Assembly (NCBI GenBank): GCA_945870505.1
Contig: CAMBSN010000003.1
Span: 1 to 64,000 of the forward strand
Reading direction: 5' to 3'
DNA from: Candidatus Kuenenia stuttgartensis
Lineage (GTDB): Bacteria; Planctomycetota; Planctomycetia; Pirellulales; UBA1268
DNA length: 64,000 bases
The notes beneath the pieces are model-generated. The model was not told the origin of the DNA. It did not search any database and saw only the letters and a program-made list of their open reading frames with translations. Numbering within the stretch: the first letter of the stretch is position 1; each line of letters opens with the position of its first letter. Made by a program: the position numbers and the translations under genes. Of the stretch, positions 33,903 to 42,597 are shown piece after piece.

Positions 33903-36323
33903 TCACTCCCCAACGGGTTCGAGGGCGCCATGGCCGAGGATGAACTTCCTCGTGCCGGCCGGGCCATCGAAGATCACCGTACCGATCGATCGTGGGCCGC
34001 TGCCGCTGATCCCGGCGATCACGCCCTCGCCGTATTCGGCGTGTCGCACCCGCTGCCCCTTCGCATACTCGCGCCGCGGCTTTCCTTCGCCGGCCATCCG
34101 CAGCGCCAGATCGGTGGCCCGCTCGATCGCCGCCTCGAAGCCCCGCCGCCGTCGTGGCGACGGTGGGGGCGGCAGCGACTCATCCTGCGAATCGTCGAGG
34201 TCGACCGTAAGACCGTCGCGACGCACCGCTGAGGTCCGCGGCCGCGGTTCGTTCTGCACGACATCTTCGAAGTCCTCAGCTTGCCGTGCCGCAGCGTCGC
34301 CGAAGGGATCGAAGTCGGCATCCCGCGGCGCCTCAGTGCCCACGACCACCGTTTCGGAACCCTGCATTTCGGCGAGAAACAGACTCGGTGCCGAGATTCG
34401 CCGCGTGCCACGGTAGTCCCGCATTCGGGCACAGCTGGCGTGCACCTCCTCGCGGCCCCGCGTGATCCCTACGAACACGAGCCGCCGCTCCTCCTCGAGG
34501 TGCTCCGGACGGTCGAGGCTCCGTTCGTGCGGAAGGATGCCGTCCTCCATGGCAACGAGATACACGACCGGAAACTCCAGCCCCTTGGCGGCGTGGAGTG
34601 TCATCAGCGCCACGCGGTCGGCCGAGGCGTCCCAGGCATCGGCATCGGCGACGAGGGCCGTCGTCTCGAGGAATCCGCCAAGCGGATCGACGGCCTCCGG
34701 ATCGGCCGCGGCCGCCGTGAAACCATCGTCGAACTGACGGGCCGCGGTCACGAGTTCCTCCACGTTGGAGAGCCGGTCCTGCCCCTCTTCATCCTCGTCC
34801 TGCTCATCCGCGAGCATCGCGCGGTAGCCCGTGCGCTCGAGCACCGTCTCGAGGATCGCGGCAACCGACGATTCCTTACCGGCCGCGGCCGCCAGCTCAG
34901 CCACGAGCCGCGCAAACCCGGCAAACGCGGTCGCCGCCCGCTTCGGCATCCCGGGAATCGCCGCGGCGCTCGCCACTGCGTCGAGTCGCGTAGCCCCGTG
35001 GTCCTCAGCCCAGGCTGCGAGCCGGTCGAGCGACTGACGGCCGATCCCGCGAGGTGGCACGTTGACGACGCGCAGGAGAGCCTCGTCATCCCGCGGGTTG
35101 CGGAGTAATCGTAGCCACGCGACCACGTCGCGGATCTCGCGTCGCTTGAAGAACTCGAGGCCGCGAACGAGCTGGTAGGAAACGCCCCGGGTCCGCAGGG
35201 CGATTTCGAACGAGCGGGAGAGCGCGTTGGCGCGGAAGAGAATCGCGAAATCCCGCGGCGCCCGGCGGCCTGCGAGCACGGCGGCGGTGATCTCTGAAGC
35301 AATTCGCTCAGCCTCCTCAAGGCCTGAGCCATCGAGCACAATTCGCACCGGCTCGCCGGGCCCCGCCGTGGTGACGAGTCGCTTGTGCTTCCGCTTGGAG
35401 TTGTGAGCGATCAGCCGATCGGCCGTCCCCAGGATGTTCGCCGTGCTGCGGTAATTGTCCTCCAGCTTGACGACCGTCGCAGTGGGATAGTCCCGCTCGA
35501 ACTCGAGGATGTTGCGAATGCTCGCGCCCCGCCATCCGTAGATCGCCTGATCGGGATCGCCGGTCACGGCAAGGTGCGGGTGGTCGATCGACAGGCCACG
35601 GAGGATCGCGTACTGAACGGCGTTGGTGTCCTGATATTCGTCCACGAGGATGAAGCGGTGCCGGGCGTCGAGTTCACGGCGGAGGTCGGGATTCTCCGCG
35701 AGAACAGTGGCCACGTGCACGAGCAGATCATCGAAGTCGACCGCATTGGCCCGCACGAGCATCTGCTGATAGACCGGCCAGACCCGCAGCGCCAGATCAT
35801 CGGCGGGCTTTCCCCAGCGGGGTTCGAACGTGGTCGGCGTGAGCAGGTCGTTCTTCGCCCGTGAGATGACCCCGGCGATGCGGTCGACCGGCGTGTGGGT
35901 GGCGGCGAGGCCGAGTGATTTCACGGCTCGCTTGAGCGTGGCGGCCGCATCGTCGGGGTCGAGGATCGAGTAGTCACTCGTCAGCCCCACGAGCCGGGCG
36001 TGGCGGCGGATCAGTCGGGCAGCGAAGCGGTGGAACGTGCCCATCTCAACCGGCTGCGGCCCCACGAGGTCGGTCACCCGGTGCCGCATTTCGCTGGCCG
36101 CCTTGTTGGTGAAGGTCAGGGCCACGATCCGCTCGGGTGGCACCCCCTCCGCAATCAGGTGGCCGATCCGTTGCGTGACCACGCGGGTCTTGCCGCTGCC
36201 AGGGCCTGCTAGCACAAGCAGCGGGCCCTCGACGTGGCTGGCAGCACGCCGCTGGGACTCGTTCAGGGAGGCAAAAGATGATGCTGGCACGGGTCTAGGA
36301 CGGAAAAACCTGGCACTGGGCAA
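33903..36323 (-). CDS. UvrD/PcrA/Rep-type superfamily 1 DNA helicase
   Basis: An 806-residue 3'-5' helicase. Motifs are LNESQRRAASH (Q motif), AGPGSGKT (Walker A, about 39-46), ALTFTNKAASEMRHR (Ia), VDEYQDTN (Walker B, about 226), GDPDQAIYGWRG (III), LEDNYRST (IV), LMTLHAAKGLEFPVVYLVAMEDG (V) and EERRLVFVGITR (VI). The C-terminus has the UvrD/PcrA Tudor-like tail (GQRVRHAEYGEGVIAGI). It acts in repair, replication restart or both. The upstream limit is a TTG at 36323; a GTG at 36290 is an alternative start. Which paralogue (UvrD or PcrA) cannot be told. Confidence 0.93.
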   Translation of the reverse strand: MPSARFFRPRPVPASSFASLNESQRRAASHVEGPLLVLAGPGSGKTRVVTQRIGHLIAEGVPPERIVALTFTNKAASEMRHRVTDLVGPQPVEMGTFHRFAARLIRRHARLVGLTSDYSILDPDDAAATLKRAVKSLGLAATHTPVDRIAGVISRAKNDLLTPTTFEPRWGKPADDLALRVWPVYQQMLVRANAVDFDDLLVHVATVLAENPDLRRELDARHRFILVDEYQDTNAVQYAILRGLSIDHPHLAVTGDPDQAIYGWRGASIRNILEFERDYPTATVVKLEDNYRSTANILGTADRLIAHNSKRKHKRLVTTAGPGEPVRIVLDGSGLEEAERIASEITAAVLAGRRAPRDFAILFRANALSRSFEIALRTRGVSYQLVRGLEFFKRREIRDVVAWLRLLRNPRDDEALLRVVNVPPRGIGRQSLDRLAAWAEDHGATRLDAVASAAAIPGMPKRAATAFAGFARLVAELAAAAGKESSVAAILETVLERTGYRAMLADEQDEDEEGQDRLSNVEELVTAARQFDDGFTAAAADPEAVDPLGGFLETTALVADADAWDASADRVALMTLHAAKGLEFPVVYLVAMEDGILPHERSLDRPEHLEEERRLVFVGITRGREEVHASCARMRDYRGTRRISAPSLFLAEMQGSETVVVGTEAPRDADFDPFGDAAARQAEDFEDVVQNEPRPRTSAVRRDGLTVDLDDSQDESLPPPPSPRRRRGFEAAIERATDLALRMAGEGKPRREYAKGQRVRHAEYGEGVIAGISGSGPRSIGTVIFDGPAGTRKFILGHGALEPVGE

Positions 36324-36453
36324 GGCGAGCGCGGGTGGTCTCGCCGAAGCGATGTAGTCGATTCAAAGCCGATTGGAGTATATTCATCGCTTGCTCGCTG
36401 GGCCTCACGCCCGGGCGGCCACACATTACCTCGATTCGCACGGGAGGGACCCC

Positions 36454-36756
36454 ATGCCGCGAGTGCCATACAAAAACCTGATGCAGTCCGATGAAATGGC
36501 GGAGAAGCTCGAAATGAGCACGGCCGAGATCGGCCTCTCTGTTCGCACCACCAACTGCCTCGAGGAGAAGGGCATCTTCACGGTCCACGACCTGCTCAAC
36601 TGCACACGGGCCGATCTGCTGTCGATCTCGAACTTCGGCGAGAAGACGCTCGAGGAGGTCTACAAGTCTCTCGAGAAGATCGGTTTTTTCCGTGTGCAGT
36701 CATCCTCGGGCGAGTTGGCCGTACGGCAGCCGGAGGCGGCGGCCCGCTGCTCCTGA
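36454..36756 (+). CDS. orphan RNA polymerase alpha C-terminal-domain-like protein
   Basis: A 100-residue protein from the ATG at 36454, with GGGAGGG just upstream. Residues 20-85 match an alpha-CTD helix-hairpin-helix fold: STAEIGLSVRTTNCLEEKGIFTVHDLL, then RADLLSISNFGEKTLEEVYKSLEKIGF. In the normal alpha subunit this domain binds UP elements, activators and NusA. Here it stands without the alpha N-terminal domain and away from rpoA. It could act as a free UP-element binding protein or transcription factor. It lies between uvrD (divergent) and the DUF3592-like operon. Confidence 0.85.
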   Translation: MPRVPYKNLMQSDEMAEKLEMSTAEIGLSVRTTNCLEEKGIFTVHDLLNCTRADLLSISNFGEKTLEEVYKSLEKIGFFRVQSSSGELAVRQPEAAARCS

Positions 36757-36789
36757 CCGGCTCCTGCCGAGGCGGCGAGGAGTTCACTG

Positions 36790-38130
36790 GTGAGATTCCC
36801 GCGGTTTTTCGGCAAGAAGCGCGGCCATCGCCGGACCGGCTCTCAGGCCTGGGCCTCGCTCGGTGACGCTGCGTTCCATGCAGCCCTGCTCATCGCGGGG
36901 ATTGTTTTCGCAGGCCTGCTCCTCTCCGGCGTGGCGGTTCCGGAGTGGCGAATCAACCAGCACTTCCTGGCGACCGACTGCACGGTTCTGGGCAAGGGCC
37001 TTGTGCGACGGACTATCGTCGCTACCGACCGAAGTAGTTCCTTTACATGGCAACCGTGCCTCCGCGTCCGCTACGAGGTGGCCGGCCGTTCGACGGAGTC
37101 GTGGAGCACTCCCTCCCGTAGCACCACCGCGAGCGACCGGACGCGGGCGGTCGCCGCGCTGTCGGCCTGGAAGTTGGGCGACACCGTCCCGGGATGGTAC
37201 GACCCCACGGCTCCCGCCACGGTCGTCCTGGAGCGGGGCTACAACTGGTGGATGTGGCTCCTCACGCTGCTGCTGCCCGGTGCGCTGGTCTCATTTGGCG
37301 GAATGGGCCTGGCCCGCGCGATCCGGCGATGGGGACGGTCGCAGGAGCGGTGCGCTGTGCCCTCCCGATTCTCCGATCTCCTCGATCCGCTCGCCGCCGG
37401 CCCGCGACAGGCGGCCGAGCATCCGGGGGTTCCGGCCTGCGATGACCTGGTCAACTCGCCGGGCACCGTTCTCGCCTACCGGCTCCCGATCGAGAGCGCA
37501 GACAACTGGACGCTCCTCGGCTTCGGACTATTCACCTTCCTCTGGAACTCGGTGCTGGCGGTCCTGGGCGTCGGGGCCGTCATCGACCTCCTCCGTGGAA
37601 AGATCGACTGGCTCCTTCTCACGCTGCTCGTTCCGTTCGCCGCCGTCGGCGTCGCCAGCCTGGTCCTGTTTATCAGGCGGGGGCTGCTCGCGACGGCCGT
37701 GGGACCGACACAGCTTGAGATCTCAGCCCAGCCGCTCCGCCCGGGTGGCAGGTACGAGGTGCTGCTTGCTCAGGGAGGGTCGGGAACGCTCGATTCGCTG
37801 CGGCTGGCGTTGACCCTCGAGGAGCAGGCCACCTTCACGCAAGGCACCGACACCCGCACCGAGCGGATGACCGTCTGGGCCCACGATATTCGGACCTGGG
37901 TCGACCTTCAGCTCACGCCCGGCGCACGGTTCGAGGCCCGAGAGGCATTCACGCTCCCGGCCGGTGCGATGCACTCGTTCGCGTCCGAGCACAACGCGGT
38001 CCGGTGGAGCATTGCCGTGCATGGCCAGCCCGCGGGCTGGCCGGGTTTTGTCCGCACGTTCCCGCTCGTTATCTTTCCGGCCGAGCCGGCGATCGACAAC
38101 GCTGGCCTGCGGCGGGAGGCTTTCCCATGA
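36790..38130 (+). CDS. DUF3592-like membrane protein
   Basis: A 446-residue protein with a GTG start. Hydrophobic segments are near 28-52, 152-175, 245-268 and 274-295. The segment between the first and second is a beta-rich DUF3592-like module (DCTVLGKGLVRR..., CLRVRYEVAGRS, LGDTVPGWYDPTAPATVVL). The C-terminal domain (about 310-446) is an all-beta sandwich (LRPGGRYEVLLAQGG..., FEAREAFTLPAGAMHSF), similar in layout to arrestin-type folds. It is coupled to the next gene by an ATGA overlap. Function unknown. Confidence 0.75.
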   Translation: MRFPRFFGKKRGHRRTGSQAWASLGDAAFHAALLIAGIVFAGLLLSGVAVPEWRINQHFLATDCTVLGKGLVRRTIVATDRSSSFTWQPCLRVRYEVAGRSTESWSTPSRSTTASDRTRAVAALSAWKLGDTVPGWYDPTAPATVVLERGYNWWMWLLTLLLPGALVSFGGMGLARAIRRWGRSQERCAVPSRFSDLLDPLAAGPRQAAEHPGVPACDDLVNSPGTVLAYRLPIESADNWTLLGFGLFTFLWNSVLAVLGVGAVIDLLRGKIDWLLLTLLVPFAAVGVASLVLFIRRGLLATAVGPTQLEISAQPLRPGGRYEVLLAQGGSGTLDSLRLALTLEEQATFTQGTDTRTERMTVWAHDIRTWVDLQLTPGARFEAREAFTLPAGAMHSFASEHNAVRWSIAVHGQPAGWPGFVRTFPLVIFPAEPAIDNAGLRREAFP

Positions 38131-38555
38131 GCACTGCCACCGAGGGACTCCGCCCCACACCTCGCGTGATCGCACTGTTCTCACACGGCGACCGCCACTA
38201 CCAGCCTCTGGATCCGGTCGAAATACGCTACGAGGTCGAGGGCCTCGACGACGAGCCACCACGAGCCGTCGAGCATTCTGTGCTCTGGTTTACCGAGGGT
38301 AAGGGAGAGGAGGATCTCGGCGTGCACTTCTTCGAGCGGCTTGTCGCACCCGAACGCCTGCCGCCGACCGCCCCAATGGGCCAGTTCTCCTGCCGCCTGC
38401 CCCGCAGCCCGCTCTCCTACGAGGGAGTGGTCGTGAAGATCCGCTGGTGCGTTCGCGTTCGCTTCTTTTTCGAGAGCGGCCGAGACTATGTCTCGGAGCA
38501 CGAGTTCACCGTCGGCCTGCTCCCGCCAGCCCGCCCACTGATGGCCATGCCATGA
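38127..38555 (+). CDS. small beta-sandwich protein coupled to the DUF3592-like protein
   Basis: A 142-residue protein that starts in an ATGA overlap with the previous stop and ends in an ATGA overlap with the next start. Strands such as PRVIALFSHGDRHYQPLDPVEIRYEVEG, VEHSVLWFTEGKG, QFSCRLPRSPLSYEGVVVKIRWCVRVRFFF suggest an arrestin-like or immunoglobulin-like sandwich resembling the C-domain of its upstream neighbour. No signal peptide. Probably a cytoplasmic partner of the membrane protein; function unknown. Confidence 0.75.
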   Translation: MSTATEGLRPTPRVIALFSHGDRHYQPLDPVEIRYEVEGLDDEPPRAVEHSVLWFTEGKGEEDLGVHFFERLVAPERLPPTAPMGQFSCRLPRSPLSYEGVVVKIRWCVRVRFFFESGRDYVSEHEFTVGLLPPARPLMAMP

Positions 38556-39178
38556 CGCCCGCTTCAGTTGGTGACGACGCAGTGCGAACCGCGTCCAGAC
38601 TGACCTCTGCGAATCCATTCTCGACCCGCTACACGAGACCGGGGGCCGTGCCTCCTCTTGATGCGAGCGGCCGACCACTCGATATCGGCCCACTGCTCGA
38701 CCGCGTCGTTTGCGGCTGCTGGGCGGTCGAGGGGCCACATGGCCGCGGCAAAACCACCCTGGTGCGAGCCCTGCTCGCCACGGCTGCGTCTGCCGGACGC
38801 ACCACGTCGTTTTCGCAGGTGCGGTCATGGGCCGATGCCTGGCCCACGCTGAAGTCCGTTTCGAGGGCCGGACCGGGCCACATCGTTGCCGTGGACGGCT
38901 GGGAACAGCTCCCCTGGGGCGTCGGCCTGGTGATCGTCGCCGTGGCACGCTGGCGGCGGACGGCCGTGATCGCCACGTCGCACGGACCGATCGGCCTTCC
39001 GGTACTCGCCCGCCGCGAGTCGTCACCGGCGCTGGTCGCCGCGATCATCGAGCGCCTGCCCGATCACCACGGCACGATCTCGGCCGCCGATGTTGAGCAG
39101 GCTTTTCGATACCATCGGGGAAACGTTCGCGATGCCCTGGCGAGCCTGTATGACCGCTTCGAGGAGCGGCGGCCCTGA
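38552..39178 (+). CDS. small P-loop ATPase, third gene of the coupled trio
   Basis: A 208-residue protein starting in an ATGA overlap. Walker A VEGPHGRGKTTLVRALL lies at about 59-75 and a Walker B-like HIVAVDGWEQLP at about 110-121. The C-terminus (ISAADVEQAFRYHRGNVRDALASLYDRFE) resembles an AAA+ lid or DnaA/HDA-type helix pair. It lacks recognisable sensor or nuclease domains. The three coupled genes must work together, perhaps with the ATPase driving or signalling to the membrane protein through the sandwich protein; this is inference. Confidence 0.75.
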   Translation: MTPASVGDDAVRTASRLTSANPFSTRYTRPGAVPPLDASGRPLDIGPLLDRVVCGCWAVEGPHGRGKTTLVRALLATAASAGRTTSFSQVRSWADAWPTLKSVSRAGPGHIVAVDGWEQLPWGVGLVIVAVARWRRTAVIATSHGPIGLPVLARRESSPALVAAIIERLPDHHGTISAADVEQAFRYHRGNVRDALASLYDRFEERRP

Positions 39179-39371
39179 CGCATGGCCGCCGCGAGCGGGC
39201 CGAATATGGGGATCATGACGGAAGCGACGGTTGTGCGACGCCACCGAGCGAAATTCACGATGCGTCCACTGGTTTTTCGTCATGTCGCGACAGCCGCGCA
39301 ACCTACGCTTGCGTGTTGCCGTCGGTTCTGCGGGCATTTTCCCACAGCGGCGGCCAGCGGAGGAACGTGTG

Positions 39372-40547
39372 ATGACGATGCGTCGGATGTCCGTGGCCCT
39401 CGTGGCTGCAGTCGGCTTTCAGGTCATGGGCGGCCTTGATGCCCGGGCCCAATGCTGCTTCAACGACCTCTTTGCGGGCTGTGGTGCGTGCTTCAAGAAG
39501 CCGCCCGTCTACGCGGTAGCCCCCGTGGCCGCGCCGATGGTCGCGCCGGTGGTCGCACCCATCGCCGCCCCGATCGCGGCGCCACCGCCCCCCGTGATGG
39601 TTCCCGTCCAGCAGACGAGCTACGTGCCCGAGACCACCTACCGCACGCAGTACCAAAACGTGGCGGTCACCACGTACAAACCGTCCTGCGAGGTCGATCC
39701 CTGCACCGGCTGCTCCCGGGAGTGCATGCAACCCGTCACGCAGTACGTCCAGCAGGCTGTGAATGTGCCCGTGACGCAGTATCGGGCCGTCACCACGACC
39801 AAATATGTGCAGATGCAGCCGGGCTACGCTGGCGGCTATCCGGCGGCCCAGCCTGGCATGGCTGCCCCTGGCATGGCTGCCCCTGGCATGGCTGCCCCTG
39901 GCATGGCTGCCCCAGCCCCAGCCGTCAGCCCGTTCACTGCTCCGGTCCAGACAACGCCGCAGGGCTGGGGCGCCGCCGGCGCCGATATCCCGCAGCAACT
40001 GGTCCCCGGCTCGGCGCCGCCGGCTTCTGTGCCGCAGACCTATCAGCAGCCGATCACGCCCCAGACCGGGTATGCGATTCCCGTGGCACCGCAGGCCGGG
40101 ATCCAGCCGCAGCCGACGCAGCCGCAGCCCCTCTCGCCAACTCCGTCGATGGCGCCGGCACCGTCGCTGAAGCCCATTCCGGAACTGCCGAAAACAGCAG
40201 CGACCCCCGCGGCACCGGCGGTGGGCACTACCGCTCCAGCCGTCTCACCTTTTGCGACTCCGGCCCCCACCGGTACCACCACCGTTCCACCGCCGTCGGC
40301 GGGCATGAATGGTTTTAACTTCCCGGGTGCGGCCTCTCCGGCCGCCGGCGCGGCTCCCTCGACAGCACCGCTCGGGATGCCGGTCCTTCCCGGCCAGGGG
40401 CCGAAGGCTTCAACAAACGCCTTTCCGCGCCTCCTCGAGCCGACGAGCCACACCACATCGTGGCAGCCAGCCATGCTCGATCCGCTTCCCGGTGGGCGGC
40501 GTCCCGGCTATCCAACCGCCGCCCTACCGGCTCGACTCCAGCAGTGA
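39372..40547 (+). CDS. secreted Pro/Ala-rich cysteine-containing surface protein
   Basis: A 391-residue protein from the ATG at 39372 with GGAGG 8 nt upstream; the longer frame has no ribosome binding site. It has a signal peptide (MSVALVAAVGFQVMGGLDARA), then a short Cys-rich segment (QCCFNDLFAGCGACFKK), a Pro/Ala/Val-rich region with repeated VAPMVAP words, and a segment with TTYRTQYQNVAVTTYKP and a CTGC pair, typical of planctomycete YTV/TTY-type surface proteins. A perfect GMAAP repeat (four units) and a Pro/Gln/Thr tail complete it. Probably a cell-surface or wall protein; function unknown. Confidence 0.75.
   Translation: MTMRRMSVALVAAVGFQVMGGLDARAQCCFNDLFAGCGACFKKPPVYAVAPVAAPMVAPVVAPIAAPIAAPPPPVMVPVQQTSYVPETTYRTQYQNVAVTTYKPSCEVDPCTGCSRECMQPVTQYVQQAVNVPVTQYRAVTTTKYVQMQPGYAGGYPAAQPGMAAPGMAAPGMAAPGMAAPAPAVSPFTAPVQTTPQGWGAAGADIPQQLVPGSAPPASVPQTYQQPITPQTGYAIPVAPQAGIQPQPTQPQPLSPTPSMAPAPSLKPIPELPKTAATPAAPAVGTTAPAVSPFATPAPTGTTTVPPPSAGMNGFNFPGAASPAAGAAPSTAPLGMPVLPGQGPKASTNAFPRLLEPTSHTTSWQPAMLDPLPGGRRPGYPTAALPARLQQ
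39855..39914 (+). repeat. 15-bp minisatellite, four units (GMAAP)
   Basis: The unit GGCATGGCTGCCCCT is repeated four times without spacing, inside the reading frame of the Pro/Ala-rich protein. The near-perfect identity of units suggests recent slippage and likely copy-number variation between strains. Confidence 0.9.
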
Positions 40548-40648
40548 CCGTGAGCAGCGGCGGCTCCACCGCTTGTCGCCGCACGCCATTCCGCTGACAC
40601 TTCCGGTGGTCGGGATCCATCCCTCGACCCCTGGAGCGACGCGGCACC

Positions 40649-42418
40649 GTGACGAACTCCGAAATCGCTTCCGTCTTCGACCACGTCGCAGACCTGCTCG
40701 ACTATCAGGGCGGTAACGTGTTTCGGGTGCGGGCCTATCGCAATGCCGCCCACACCATCGGCGGGCTAGTCGAGCCGTTGGCGGCAGTTCGTGCCGACGC
40801 GAACCGGGCCCTGACCGACCTCGACGGCATCGGCGACGACCTCGCCGGCAAAATCGAGGAACTGCTCGACACCGGCAGGCTGCCCCTGCTCGAGGAACTG
40901 AAGGCTCAGGTGCCCGCGGCCGCCTTTGAACTGATGCGGGTGCCGGGGCTCGGCCCGAAGAAGGTGAAGCAACTCGTCGATGCCCTGGGGATCGACTCGC
41001 TCGAAGCACTTGAGCAGGCCTGCCGCGAGAAGCGGGTCGAGTCGGTGAAGGGCTTCGGGGCCAAAACGCAGGCGGCGATTCTGGACAACATTGCCTTCGC
41101 GAAGGATCCGGCCCATGCCCGGATGCTCTGGAACGACGCCGACTCCATCGTCCAGGACGTGCTCGGCTGGATGCGCCAGTGCCCGGAGGCTCGGCAGGTG
41201 GAGGGAGCGGGGAGTTGGCGGCGGGGGCGCGAAACCGTGGGCGACCTCGACGTGGTGGTCGACAGCTCGGCGACCGCCGCCGTGATGGACCACCTGGAGC
41301 GATGGCATGGCATGGCCGCGGTGCTGCAGCGCGGTGATACCAAGACGAGCATCCGCGGCCCGCAGGACATCCAGATCGACCTCCGCGTGGTGGCGGAGGA
41401 ATCGTTCGGAGCGGCGCTGCAGTACTTCACTGGCTCGAAGGAGCACAACGTGAAACTCCGATCGCGGGCCAGGGACCGCGGCCTGACGATCAACGAATAC
41501 GGCGTGCACAGGCTCAACGCCTCCGCCGACGGGCACCACACTCGCGGCGACACGCTGGCCGGTCGTACGGAGGCCGAGGTCTATGAGGCGGTGGGCCTCC
41601 CCTGGATCCCGCCCGAACTCCGCGAAGGGGGCAACGAGCTTGAGCGTGCCGAACGCCGTGGGCTGCCGACGCTCATTGAACTGGCCGACATCCGTGGCGA
41701 TCTCCACATGCACACAACTGCGACCGACGGCGAGGATACGCTCGCCGACATGGTGCGGGCCGCGATTGATCGCGGCCTCGAATACGTGGCGATCACCGAC
41801 CATGGCCAACGGGTGACCATGGCACGCGGGCTCGACCGCACGCGACTGCTGAGGCAGTGGGATGAGATTGACCGGCTCAACGAGTCGCTCGCCGCCGACA
41901 GCATGCCCCCGATCACGGTGCTCAAGGGGATCGAGGTCGACATGCTCGAGAAGGGTGGCCTTGACCTCCCGGACGAGATTCTCGCTCGGGCCGACTGGGT
42001 CGTCGCCAGCCTGCATTACGGCCAGCAGCAGCCCCGCGATCGGATCACGGCGCGAATCATCGAGGCGATCGAGAATCCGTTCGTCCGCGTGATCGGCCAT
42101 CCGACGGGGCGGCTGATCAACCGACGCCCCGCCTACGACGTCGACATCAACGCCGTGATCGAGGCGGCCGCCCGGACCGGCACCTTCCTCGAGATCAACG
42201 CCAACCCGTGGAGGCTCGACCTCGATGACAGGCATGCCGCGGCGGCGCGGAAGGCCGGCGTACCGCTCGTCATCTCAACCGACGCCCACTCGATCCGCGG
42301 CCTCGACGTCATGCGGTGCGGCATCCTTCAGGCCCGTCGTGCCGGCCTCGAAAAGGGTGACGTTGCCAACACGAGGTCGCTTGCCGACCTCCGCCGGCTG
42401 ATGGCGCAGAAGGGGTGA
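40649..42418 (+). CDS. polX: DNA polymerase X family with PHP domain
   Basis: A 589-residue protein with a GTG start. The N-terminal part has the helix-hairpin-helix lyase-type domain (LTDLDGIGDDLAGKIEELL, about 55-73) and a second GLGPKKVKQLV. The nucleotidyl transferase site GSWRRGRETVGDLDVVV lies at about 188-204, with a third Asp in IQIDLRVV near 248. The PHP domain begins near 350 (GDLHMHTTATDGEDT) and continues with AITDHGQR, WVVASLHYGQ, GHPTGR and STDAHS, all the metal ligands. PolX enzymes fill gaps in base excision repair and the PHP domain gives 3'-5' exonuclease or phosphatase activity. Confidence 0.94.
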   Translation: MTNSEIASVFDHVADLLDYQGGNVFRVRAYRNAAHTIGGLVEPLAAVRADANRALTDLDGIGDDLAGKIEELLDTGRLPLLEELKAQVPAAAFELMRVPGLGPKKVKQLVDALGIDSLEALEQACREKRVESVKGFGAKTQAAILDNIAFAKDPAHARMLWNDADSIVQDVLGWMRQCPEARQVEGAGSWRRGRETVGDLDVVVDSSATAAVMDHLERWHGMAAVLQRGDTKTSIRGPQDIQIDLRVVAEESFGAALQYFTGSKEHNVKLRSRARDRGLTINEYGVHRLNASADGHHTRGDTLAGRTEAEVYEAVGLPWIPPELREGGNELERAERRGLPTLIELADIRGDLHMHTTATDGEDTLADMVRAAIDRGLEYVAITDHGQRVTMARGLDRTRLLRQWDEIDRLNESLAADSMPPITVLKGIEVDMLEKGGLDLPDEILARADWVVASLHYGQQQPRDRITARIIEAIENPFVRVIGHPTGRLINRRPAYDVDINAVIEAAARTGTFLEINANPWRLDLDDRHAAAARKAGVPLVISTDAHSIRGLDVMRCGILQARRAGLEKGDVANTRSLADLRRLMAQKG

Positions 42419-42471
42419 TACGGATCACACGTGATCCTCGCGCTCGAGTTCGTGGCGAGTGAAAGCCGACC

Positions 42472-42542
42472 GGCCGTGAGGCCGCGGGCGAATAACGCTA
42501 GATCCGGCGTCTGTTGGTGGTTTACCCTTAGGCCTCACGGCG
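42472..42542. repeat. inverted repeat between polX and FGE 3' ends
   Basis: CCGTGAGGCC (42474-42483) and GGCCTCACGG (42531-42540) form a perfect 10-bp inverted repeat separated by 47 bases, in the gap between two convergent genes. It could end transcription from both sides or be one of the GTGAGGC-type dispersed repeats seen elsewhere in the window. Confidence 0.55.
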
Positions 42543-42597
42543 TGGGGCTTGGACAAACGGACTCGCAAGGCTCATGCGTAACCCGGATGAGAACCGC

